From contig CAKUZD010000002.1 of the NCBI GenBank assembly GCA_934718275.1, positions 186,001 through 250,000 on the forward strand: 64,000 nucleotides of DNA, given 5' to 3'. Below, piece by piece: positions 1 through 6,277 of the stretch. Numbering within the stretch: the first letter of the stretch is position 1; every line of letters begins with the position of its first letter. The notes beneath the pieces are model-generated. The model searched no databases. It was given only the letters and a program-made list of their open reading frames with translations, and was not told the origin of the DNA. The DNA comes from an uncultured Candidatus Melainabacteria bacterium. GTDB lineage: Bacteria; Cyanobacteriota; Vampirovibrionia; Gastranaerophilales; Gastranaerophilaceae. Position numbers and translations under genes: made by a program.

Positions 1-90
1 ATGTAAAATTAAGCTATTGGGGAACTGGTTAGTATTGTTGGGGTTGCCATGTCTAAAAAATGTAATATTCCAATTAAAATAAAAAAACTC

Positions 91-118
91 TTGACAAAGT
101 TAGATATCTAACTATAAT
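91..118 (+). promoter_or_regulatory. marR promoter with embedded operator
   Basis: A TTGACA box (91-96) and a TATAAT box (113-118) lie 16 bp apart. The spacer holds a perfect 16-bp palindrome (98-113) with core GTTAGA-TA-TCTAAC at 99-112. A near-identical core recurs before the cupin gene, so this is very likely the autoregulatory site of the MarR protein. The ATG follows the -10 box by only 8 nt, so the transcript is probably leaderless or nearly so. Confidence 0.85.
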
Positions 119-126
119 GTTATTAT

Positions 127-531
127 ATGAGTGCTATATTATCTCTAATATCTAAAATCCATGAAAAAGGCAATCGTTTTATTGTTGAAGAATTAAAAAA
201 TAACGGTGCAGAAGGACTTGTACCAAGTCATGGTGATATTCTTGTATGTCTTTACAAAAATAGTAAAATGACGATGAAAGATATTGCGACTTGCATTCAT
301 AGAACAAAACCAACGGTTACGGTCTTGGTTGATAAACTAGAGAAACTAGGATATTTAAAAAGAGAAGCTTCTGATAAAGATAATCGTTCTACAAATATAG
401 TTTTGACGCAAAAAGGCAAGGATTTTAAAGTAACTTTTGAAAAAATTTCAAATGATTTAAACAAAATGTTAAACAAAAATTTATCAAATAAAGAAGTTAA
501 ACTTTTAGAAGAACTTTTGCAAAAAATGTAA
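127..531 (+). CDS. MarR-family transcriptional regulator
   Basis: This is a 134-aa winged-helix regulator of usual MarR length. Residues about 38-90 form the DNA-binding domain (TMKDIATCIHRTKPTVTVLV), followed by the wing with the family pattern DKDNRSTNIVLTQKG. N- and C-terminal helices would form the dimer interface. No ribosome binding site is visible; the start lies 8 nt after the -10 box. The same inverted repeat occurs in its own promoter and just before the next gene, so it probably represses both itself and the cupin gene and is released by an unknown signal. Confidence 0.9.
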   Translation: MSAILSLISKIHEKGNRFIVEELKNNGAEGLVPSHGDILVCLYKNSKMTMKDIATCIHRTKPTVTVLVDKLEKLGYLKREASDKDNRSTNIVLTQKGKDFKVTFEKISNDLNKMLNKNLSNKEVKLLEELLQKM

Positions 532-554
532 GCAAAAAATTTTTTACAGTAATA

Positions 555-568
555 GTTAGACATCTAAC
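555..568 (+). promoter_or_regulatory. second MarR operator, upstream of cupin gene
   Basis: GTTAGA-CA-TCTAAC matches the operator core at 99-112 in both half-sites, with the same 2-bp centre spacing. It sits immediately before the AAAGGAG ribosome binding site (570-576) of the cupin gene. Binding could block transcription entering the cupin gene. Confidence 0.75.
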
Positions 569-584
569 GAAAGGAGAAAATATT

Positions 585-959
585 ATGACAAACTTTAAAA
601 AAGAAGAAATCGGAAAAATTAGTGAAGTAGGCAAAAATTATGAAAACGGTAAAGCCTTTTTGCATGATTTGTTAGGATTAACAAGTTGTGAAATTTCAGT
701 TAGTGTAATGCCGGCAGGGGTAAAATTGCCATTTAATCACAAACACAAACAAAACGAAGAAGTTTATATTTTCTTAAAGGGTGAAGGTACAATGACTCTA
801 GATAATGAAGTTGTTGAATTAAAAGAAGGAACTTGTATCAAAGTTCTTCCAAATGCCGTAAGAACAATGGAAGCAAAAACAGATATGGAATATATTTGTG
901 TTCAAGCAAAGTCTAATAGTTTAGAACAATTTGGACTTGGTGATGCTGAATTGTGCTAA
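585..959 (+). CDS. Small cupin-domain protein
   Basis: This 124-aa single-domain cupin carries motif 1 (HKHKQNEEVYIFLKGEG, residues about 51-67) and a less conserved motif 2 near KVLPNAVRTMEA. The first motif supplies the metal-binding His and Glu residues typical of the superfamily; the second lacks the usual His. The substrate cannot be told from sequence. A strong AAAGGAG site precedes the ATG. It lies 53 bp downstream of the MarR gene with a MarR operator in the gap and ends at a clear terminator, so marR-cupin is probably a two-gene regulon, perhaps for stress or small-molecule detoxification. Confidence 0.85.
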   Translation: MTNFKKEEIGKISEVGKNYENGKAFLHDLLGLTSCEISVSVMPAGVKLPFNHKHKQNEEVYIFLKGEGTMTLDNEVVELKEGTCIKVLPNAVRTMEAKTDMEYICVQAKSNSLEQFGLGDAELC

Positions 960-964
960 AATTT

Positions 965-988
965 AAAGGGGCATCTTGCCCCTTTTTA
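965..988 (+). terminator. Rho-independent terminator after cupin gene
   Basis: An 8-bp perfect stem AAAGGGGC/GCCCCTTT around the loop ATCTT is followed by a short T run. Confidence 0.9.
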
Positions 989-1008
989 ATCAGGAATAAA
1001 AGTATAAA

Positions 1009-1292
1009 ATGATAATCAACACAGGTTCAAGAACAGATACTGTTCAATATTATTCAGATTGGCTTTTGAAAAGGTTTGAAGAAGGTTTTGTTTATTCAAG
1101 AAATCCAATGTTTCAAAACAAAGTAATAGATATTGTTATGCAAATCAATATCCACAAATTGCTCAAGAAAATTACAAAAAACATAACCCAAATGATTTGA
1201 TGATTTTAGGAAACCTTAAACCGACAGATGAAATCCAACAAAGCAGCCAAAAATCGTTTTTAGAAAATAATATGCAACAAAAATTGTTTTAA
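1009..1292 (+). pseudogene. DUF1848-family remnant, internally deleted
   Basis: The first 40 codons (MIINTGSRTDTVQYYSDWLL then ...EEGFVYSRNPMFQNKV) match the N-terminus of DUF1848 proteins, which are normally about 300 aa. At about 1128 the frame switches: from there to the stop at 1290-1292 another frame reads YCYANQYPQIAQENYKKHN and a plausible family C-terminus ending QQKLF. The whole middle of the gene is therefore missing and the two ends are out of frame. The +1-frame stop at 1198-1200 ends the only conventional ORF (63 aa). DUF1848 function is unknown; the CxYC-like segment suggests a metal or Fe-S site in intact members. Confidence 0.75.
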
Positions 1293-1747
1293 TCCTTTTA
1301 GTAAGTAAAAAACTGTTTGCCGGATATATAAATTTAGAACAACGAGAAATCCCCGACATTTAGTTTGAGAAATTCTTTCCCCCTCAAAAAACGACAAAAT
1401 TAAATTTTCTCGTTTTATGTGTCAGACATTCTCAATTTATCTGTCTATAAATATCTAGCTATAGTGGTTTTTGTAAATTCTATCTTCACTTATTCTCTAA
1501 GTTCCGACTAAAAAATGGAGTACCAAGTTTTGGCATCAAAAGTCTTCGGTAAAATTAAAAAAAACAATTATTACACAAATTCCCTGCTACGTAAAAAATC
1601 AGGGAAAACACAAAAAATCATTTATATTTATAACTGTAAACGTTTACTATTACTTTGTTTTGATAGATTTTCCTATTTTACCAATAACAGGGAATTAATG
1701 TTCTTTAACAATAGTTTTATTGAAAATATCCACATGAAAATGTGGGC
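1293..1747. other. Non-coding stretch with hairpins, left edge of cassette array
   Basis: No convincing gene is seen; the open frame at 1515-1775 has no ribosome binding site and odd composition. Inside are the repeat copy at 1466-1519, a hairpin TTCCCTG/CAGGGAA at 1579-1605, and a hairpin CCACAT-GAAA-ATGTGG at 1730-1745 just before the promoter of the next gene. Confidence 0.6.
1466..1519 (+). repeat. 54-bp repeat, copy 1 of 3
   Basis: It runs from GGTTTTTGTAAATTC to CTAAAAAATGGA and aligns without gaps over 54 bp with 3143-3196 and 4748-4801, with only a few substitutions. Copy 3 ends in the last four bases of the tRNA-Ser gene. Copy 1 lacks the extra 120 bp on the left that copies 2 and 3 share. 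Confidence 0.85.
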
Positions 1748-1776
1748 TTGCAGGGGATTGGAAGATTGTTTATAAT
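1748..1776 (+). promoter_or_regulatory. Promoter of first cassette gene
   Basis: TTGCAG (1748-1753) and TATAAT (1771-1776) are 17 bp apart. An AAAGGAG ribosome binding site lies at 1794-1800, ahead of the ATG at 1806. Confidence 0.7.
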
Positions 1777-1805
1777 ACAAATGTTTACAAAATAAAGGAG
1801 TATAA

Positions 1806-2213
1806 ATGCCACAATTTGGACAACTAATAAAAAATTCAAATGGGAAATACAAAAAATTGATTTTAGATTTAACAAATTATGTAAACCCAATATCTAATAA
1901 AAAAGAAATTTTTACACGAGAAGCAATAAATCAAATGTCAACAAAGGAGTATTCTCAGCAAGAAAACAAAATATTTATGCAAATGAATTCAATCGGAATT
2001 CCAACAAATTCAGACTTGATTTTAAGCGGAAAGCAAGATTATAAAAATAATCCAACTTCTCAATGGATTTGGGTTTTAGATGATGCAAAGAAAAATCATT
2101 GTGATTTTTGTTTAAAAATGGAAGGTGAAATATTTGAAAATTTTGCAGATGCTCCCAATATTCCGGTTCATAAAAACTGTGGCTGCCAACTTTTAAGATG
2201 TGTGTTAATTTGA
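1806..2213 (+). CDS. Orphan phage MuF-like head protein fragment
   Basis: This 135-aa protein has a C-terminal third containing CDFCLKMEGEIF followed by IPVHKNCGCQLL. The pattern CxxC...HxNCxC is the zinc-knuckle-like end of phage Mu gpF-type minor head (MuF) proteins. The large MuF N-terminal domain is absent; residues 40-75 (INQMSTKEYSQQENKIFMQM and following) look like a separate helical segment. In temperate phages MuF proteins often carry C-terminal toxin domains; here the chain stops right after the knuckle. It has its own promoter and a good ribosome binding site. The secreted nuclease gene follows after 21 bp. Confidence 0.6.
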   Translation: MPQFGQLIKNSNGKYKKLILDLTNYVNPISNKKEIFTREAINQMSTKEYSQQENKIFMQMNSIGIPTNSDLILSGKQDYKNNPTSQWIWVLDDAKKNHCDFCLKMEGEIFENFADAPNIPVHKNCGCQLLRCVLI

Positions 2214-2234
2214 TTTTTTTATTATAATGAGTTC

Positions 2235-2984
2235 ATGAAAAATTTTCTAATAATCTTTTCTATGTTTTTAACAACCACTTTACCTGTAAGTGCTGAACAG
2301 TTTCTACCAAATACAATTGTCAAAAATACAATTACGATTTCTGCTCCAAAAACAGGTGAATTAGGAAAAAATTATTATTTCTGTAAAAATGGGAATAAGT
2401 GCTCGACTGAACAAGTTGTTAGAGAATATTACAATAATAACGATTACAATGTAATGCGTGCTGAATATTCGTTTTGGAAAGGAATGTTTGTTCTTACATT
2501 TTTAGATGAATTGTATCCACAAACTTTACAACCTGATAACAATTTGTTTGATATGGAATTGAAAAATGTAGAAACTGAAATTTTATACAAAAAACTGAAA
2601 CAAATTCAAAAAACAGATTTGCAAAAATTTATAAATAAACAAATTGCAAAACATGAACAAGGATCTCACATTCGCTGGCTAGATGAATGGGAAATCGAGG
2701 GCTACAAAAATCCGACAGAGTATTTTAAATCTCCGACTGTTCAAGAATTTTTAAGCACAATTGATAACAAAACATTTTGTAAAATAATTGAAAATATATT
2801 TAAAAATTACAACAATAACCCTGTGGGAACTCCTGATTATATTGTTTGGAACAATAAAAAAATGATTTTTGTTGAAGTAAAACGAAAACCTGAAAAGTTA
2901 AGCTTTGAACAAATTAAATGGGGAGAATTTTTAGTAAAAAATCGAATTTTGTACAAAGTTGTGAGAGTTTATGACAACAATTAA
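2235..2984 (+). CDS. Predicted secreted VRR-NUC-type nuclease
   Basis: The 249-aa product starts with a signal peptide (hydrophobic stretch IIFSMFLTTTLPVSA, likely cleaved before EQ). The remainder resembles VRR-NUC nucleases of the PD-(D/E)XK superfamily: an N-terminal QVVREYYNNNDYNVMRAEY...FW segment and a C-terminal core GTPDYIVWNNKKMIFVEVKR (G-x-PD then E-x-K), then LSFEQIKWGEFL. VRR-NUC proteins normally act on DNA inside cells, so a signal peptide is unexpected. The gene has TATAAT at 2223-2228 exactly 6 nt before the ATG and no ribosome binding site, so it is probably also transcribed on its own. It could be an effector nuclease; no immunity gene is obvious in this cassette. Confidence 0.65.
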   Translation: MKNFLIIFSMFLTTTLPVSAEQFLPNTIVKNTITISAPKTGELGKNYYFCKNGNKCSTEQVVREYYNNNDYNVMRAEYSFWKGMFVLTFLDELYPQTLQPDNNLFDMELKNVETEILYKKLKQIQKTDLQKFINKQIAKHEQGSHIRWLDEWEIEGYKNPTEYFKSPTVQEFLSTIDNKTFCKIIENIFKNYNNNPVGTPDYIVWNNKKMIFVEVKRKPEKLSFEQIKWGEFLVKNRILYKVVRVYDNN

Positions 2985-3021
2985 TTTTTCTTTGTATAAA
3001 TAAAAAAATAAAATAAATTTT

Positions 3022-3196
3022 AATCTGCACCTTGAAAATTTAAAAAAGAGAATTTGGAAGAATTTTTGATAAAAAAGAGCCAAAATTTGACAATAAAAAT
3101 TCTCTAAATAAAATAAAATGCTAAAAACCGCCCTATTGAGGCGGTTTTTGTAAATTCTATCTTCACTTATTCTCTAAATTCCGACTAAAAAACGGA
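3022..3196 (+). repeat. Long repeat, copy 2 (175 bp) between cassettes
   Basis: It aligns along its whole length with 4626-4801, from AATCTG through a terminator hairpin to CTAAAAAACGGA. Its last 54 bp also match copy 1 at 1466-1519. It marks the end of the first cassette and the start of the second. Confidence 0.85.
3123..3149 (+). terminator. Terminator inside repeat copy 2
   Basis: Stem AAAAACCGCC/GGCGGTTTTT with a 7-nt loop. Its flanking A and T runs make it usable on both strands. The stem is conserved in the other long repeat copy while the loop differs. Confidence 0.85.
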
Positions 3197-3236
3197 TATT
3201 GTAGTCCAGAGAGCAATAGGCTTTGTTTTAGCAATC

Positions 3237-3346
3237 TTTACAGAAACATAAAATAGGTGTTATAATTGTAGTATAAAATTAAATAAATAAAAAAGAGTAA
3301 GGTAAGATAATTTTTAAGATAAAAAATTCTGCCTTACTCTTTTTTT
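3237..3346 (+). promoter_or_regulatory. Promoter and attenuator-like leader of SAA-domain gene
   Basis: TTTACA (3237-3242) and TATAAT (3261-3266) are 18 bp apart. About 20 nt after the expected start, a 12-bp stem AAAAGAGTAAGG (3291-3302) pairs with CCTTACTCTTTT (3332-3343 region), followed by T residues. This is a full terminator upstream of the coding region, so transcription into the toxin-like gene may be attenuated. Confidence 0.55.
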
Positions 3347-3370
3347 ACAAATCAGAAAGGAAAATGAAAA

Positions 3371-3508
3371 ATGAATTTGAAACAAAAAATTAAAAATTTA
3401 GTTGAAGAGAAAAAGCCAAATGACACATTATTACAAGAAGTATCAAAAATGAAAACAAAACTTGCCAGTGCTTCAAATATTGATTATGAAGCATATAAAC
3501 ATTTTTAG
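3371..3508 (+). CDS. 5' fragment of MuF/SAA-domain gene (split by frameshift)
   Basis: A 45-codon frame starting MNLKQKIKNLVEEKK is preceded by AGAAAGGAAAATGAAAA. It stops at TAG (3506-3508) right after a run of five T (3502-3506 region). Adding one T would read through as ...EAYKHFLDIEYSVYRYNNF and join the next frame seamlessly. It is therefore best seen as the N-terminus of the SAA-domain protein, cut off by a one-base deletion, a sequencing error or a slippage site. Confidence 0.65.
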   Translation: MNLKQKIKNLVEEKKPNDTLLQEVSKMKTKLASASNIDYEAYKHF

Positions 3509-3543
3509 ATATTGAATATTCAGTTTACAGGTACAATAATTTT

Positions 3544-4332
3544 TTGAAAAATAATATGCAAAATAATGCAGAAAAAGAAGCTAAAAATCTCATAAATTTG
3601 TCAGATGAAAATTCAACAGTATTACAGGGTGGTATAAGTAATATAAAATACATCTGGCATACAGAGCCAAATGCCTGCAAAAAATGTCAAGAATTAGATG
3701 GAACAGAGTATAATAGTAAAGAAGATATTCCAGAAAAACCTCATCCAAACTGCAAATGCTATATTGAAGAAATTAAAGATGACGATGAAGCGTGCGATTG
3801 TTATAAATTTTTTGATAATATTGATGACGTATTACAAGAAGCTCAAAACTTACAAAATGAAGTATATAATGAAAAAGAAGATATTTATAGAGTTGTTGAT
3901 AATTATTCGTACAGTAATTCTAATTTAATACAGGGATTGATAAATGATATTATCAGTTTAGAAGATCCACTAAATACTTTATATCAAACAATAAGTATAT
4001 TTCTTGTTAACTATTATGAAATGAGAGATGCTGATACTCATGGGGCAGATAAATATTTTCATGCAAAAGCCAATTGTGAAGCAGCACAAAGAGGAATTGT
4101 CGGTGAGATGATAGCAAAAGCAATTGGTGATTTAAGAGAATTTGTAGATAGTTATAAAAATATATATATTAAAAAGTATACAATTGAAGAAAGTTTAAAA
4201 GATATTCAAGAAGATTTAAAGGCTAATCAAGAGGGTAGAGATTTAGGTCGGCAGTATCCTTCAGAAAATCCTTATGAACTGTTAAAGCATCGAATTCCAA
4301 ACGGTTTTCCTGATAGATATAAAGGTTATTAA
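3544..4332 (+). CDS. MuF zinc-knuckle protein with serum amyloid A-like C-terminal domain
   Basis: As an independent frame it starts at TTG and gives 262 aa, but the frame is open back to 3508 and probably continues the upstream fragment. Residues 36-75 carry the MuF-type end WHTEPNACKKCQELDGTEY...PHPNCKCYIEE (CxxC, then HPNCxC). A helical linker follows. Residues about 156-262 match vertebrate serum amyloid A over its length: YYEMRDAD, GADKYFHAKANCEAAQRG, AIGDLRE, then LKANQEGRDLGR and a C-terminal GFPDRY. The position after a MuF knuckle is where phage polymorphic toxins carry their toxin domain, so the SAA-like domain may be the effector. Its activity is unknown. A small membrane protein follows 19 bp later. 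Confidence 0.75.
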   Translation: MKNNMQNNAEKEAKNLINLSDENSTVLQGGISNIKYIWHTEPNACKKCQELDGTEYNSKEDIPEKPHPNCKCYIEEIKDDDEACDCYKFFDNIDDVLQEAQNLQNEVYNEKEDIYRVVDNYSYSNSNLIQGLINDIISLEDPLNTLYQTISIFLVNYYEMRDADTHGADKYFHAKANCEAAQRGIVGEMIAKAIGDLREFVDSYKNIYIKKYTIEESLKDIQEDLKANQEGRDLGRQYPSENPYELLKHRIPNGFPDRYKGY

Positions 4333-4351
4333 TTTATGGTACAATTAAAGT

Positions 4352-4591
4352 ATGAAAATTTTTCTAACTGTAATAATTACATGTTTAATAATCAGTATAT
4401 TATTTTTAGGTGCAATATTAGGAGTTATGTATATATTGAAAGATGATAAAGATTTTTGTCTTGATAGCGGGATATGCATACAAGGTCAAATAATAAATAC
4501 AGGATACGAAAAAGTTGAAATAAATAAACAAAATTGCCTAAAATACAATTGGATCTGGAATGAAAAACAAAAATATTGTAAATTAAAATAA
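4352..4591 (+). CDS. Small membrane-anchored protein, candidate immunity partner
   Basis: This 79-aa protein has one N-terminal transmembrane or signal-anchor helix (residues 4-29). A short outer part has four Cys in two pairs (FCLDSGIC and NCLKYNW...KYC), possibly disulfide-bonded. A TACAAT box at 4340-4345 lies exactly 6 nt before the ATG, so it can be expressed separately and leaderless. It follows the SAA-domain gene by 19 bp and ends in the same cassette. The position is that of an immunity gene, but no family is recognised. Confidence 0.6.
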   Translation: MKIFLTVIITCLIISILFLGAILGVMYILKDDKDFCLDSGICIQGQIINTGYEKVEINKQNCLKYNWIWNEKQKYCKLK

Positions 4592-4625
4592 CAAATAAGT
4601 AACTAAGACAGATTATATTTACATC

Positions 4626-4801
4626 CAATCTGTACTATCAAAATTTCAAAAAGAGAATTTTGAAGAATATTTGATAAAAATGAACCAAAATTTAGCAATA
4701 AAAATTCTCTAAATAAAATCACATGCTAAAAACCGCCCAGTACAGGCGGTTTTTGTAAATTCTATTTTCACTTATTCTCTAAGTTTTGACTAAAAAACGG
4801 A
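4626..4801 (+). repeat. Long repeat, copy 3 (176 bp), abutting tRNA-Ser
   Basis: It aligns with 3022-3196 throughout. Its final four bases (4798-4801, CGGA) are the 3' end of the tRNA-Ser gene on the minus strand. This is probably the original copy, duplicated when cassettes were acquired. Confidence 0.85.
4728..4754. terminator. Terminator inside repeat copy 3
   Basis: Stem AAAAACCGCC/GGCGGTTTTT with loop CAGTACA. It is bidirectional, serving cassette 2 on the plus strand and tRNA-Ser read-through on the minus strand. Confidence 0.85.
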
Positions 4802-4882
4802 GAGGGTGGGATTTGAACCCACGGTACAATAATGTACACAGACTTTCGAGATCCGCACCTTAAGCCACTCGGACACCTCTCC
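4798..4882 (-). tRNA. tRNA-Ser (anticodon CGA)
   Basis: The reverse strand folds as a class II tRNA with acceptor GGAGAGG/CCTCTCC, discriminator G, long variable arm (GTGTACA-ttat-TGTAC) and T-loop GGTTCAAATCC. The anticodon loop CTCGAAA gives CGA, reading UCG. CCA is not encoded. The 3' end coincides with the end of the repeat that bounds the cassette array, as expected for an integration site. Confidence 0.95.
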
Positions 4883-4935
4883 TTTTGATTTTTTATTGCT
4901 AACTGTCGCCTGTCTAAAGTAATACAAACAAAGTT

Positions 4936-6186
4936 TTATTTCAAATCCTTATGGTGAAATTGTCTTTGGCCGGAAACGTAGTCTTCTACGATATTACCAT
5001 TTCCGACAAGTTTATATTTGTATATAGTTAAACCTTCCAAGCCAACAGGACCTCTTGCATGAGTTTTATTTGTTGAAATTCCTACTTCGGCTCCAAAACC
5101 ATATCTAAAACCGTCTGCAAATCTTGTTGATGTATTGAAGTAAACTCCGGCTGAATCAACTTTATTCATAAATTTTTCGGCGTTTTCAGTGTTTTTTGTA
5201 ATAATACTGTCAGTATGCCCTGAACCATAAGTATTTATGTGTTCAATTGCTTCTTCTATGTTTTTCACGGTTTTGAAAGCTAAAATTTTGTCGCCATATT
5301 CGTGAGCCCAATTTTCAGGTTCTGCAACAAGTTGGATTTCTGATAATTGTAATGCTGCCAAAAGGTTATCTTTTTGGGTAAAATTTTCATGGATTAATAA
5401 GGTTTCTACAGAGTTACAAGCACTTGGGTACTGAGTTTTAGCATCTGTAACAATTTTGATTGCCATATCAATATCTGCAGAGTCGTCTACAAATATGTGA
5501 CAAATGCCATCAGCATGACCTAATACCGGTATTCTTGTGTTATCTTTTATAAATCTTACAAGTTTGTTGCTTCCACGCGGAATAATCAAATTAATATATT
5601 TATCGCATTTTAGCATTTCATTAACTTCTTCGTGTGTAAAAATTTGTTGAACAACATTTTGTGGAAATTCTTTAATTTCTTCCAGTGCCGAATTTATAAC
5701 CGAAAGGATTTTTTTATTTGTGTTAATACTTTCCTTTCCGCCTTTTAAAATAACTGCATTAGCCGATTTAATTGCAAGAGATGATATTTGTGCGATAACA
5801 TCAGGTCTTGCTTCAAAGATTATCCCCAAAACTCCTATTGGACAAGAAACTTTATATAAAGTTAAGTCAAAATCAAGTTCTCTTACAAGCAATTTTTTAT
5901 TAATCGGGTCATCAAGTTTTGCAACATCTCGAATTCCGGCAATCATATCGCGCATTTTATTTTCGCTAAATACAAGACGGTTAAAAGTTGATTTTGAAAG
6001 TTTTCCTTCTTCAACTAATTGTTCTGCCACTTTAAGGTCAATTTTGTTGGCTTTAAAAATTTCGTCTTTATTTTCTTCTATTTTGTCTGCAATTTTTAAT
6101 AACGCTTTATTTTTGATTTCTGTTGATAAGTCTGCTATTTTTAAGGAAGCTTCCTTGGCATTTTTAGCTATTTGTATAAAATCCAT
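4936..6186 (-). CDS. proA: Gamma-glutamyl phosphate reductase
   Basis: This 416-aa enzyme of normal length reduces glutamyl 5-phosphate to glutamate semialdehyde with NADPH, the second step of proline synthesis. Family landmarks are visible: IFEARPDV, KGGKESINTN, LIIPRGSNKLV, the catalytic Cys region TQYPSACNSVETLL, and the end FADGFRYGFGAEVGISTNK...RGPVGLEGLT. It follows proB by 91 bp on the same strand, forming a proBA unit. No proC is present in this window. Confidence 0.97.
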   Translation of the reverse strand: MDFIQIAKNAKEASLKIADLSTEIKNKALLKIADKIEENKDEIFKANKIDLKVAEQLVEEGKLSKSTFNRLVFSENKMRDMIAGIRDVAKLDDPINKKLLVRELDFDLTLYKVSCPIGVLGIIFEARPDVIAQISSLAIKSANAVILKGGKESINTNKKILSVINSALEEIKEFPQNVVQQIFTHEEVNEMLKCDKYINLIIPRGSNKLVRFIKDNTRIPVLGHADGICHIFVDDSADIDMAIKIVTDAKTQYPSACNSVETLLIHENFTQKDNLLAALQLSEIQLVAEPENWAHEYGDKILAFKTVKNIEEAIEHINTYGSGHTDSIITKNTENAEKFMNKVDSAGVYFNTSTRFADGFRYGFGAEVGISTNKTHARGPVGLEGLTIYKYKLVGNGNIVEDYVSGQRQFHHKDLK

Positions 6187-6277
6187 TTACTTGTCCTTTC
6201 GCACTATCCCGAATTTTAGTAATTTTCACTCCGATAATAATAAAACTCTGTTCTCGTACAATGAGAAATGGAGATTA

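Noticed and set aside
1515..1775. 86-codon open frame before the first cassette gene
   Set aside because: No ribosome binding site, overlaps the repeat, two hairpins and the next promoter, and the composition is not protein-like.
1466..4801. CRISPR array or integron cassette array
   Set aside because: Only three repeats with 1.6-kb intervals, no cas genes, no integron integrase and no attC-type folding.
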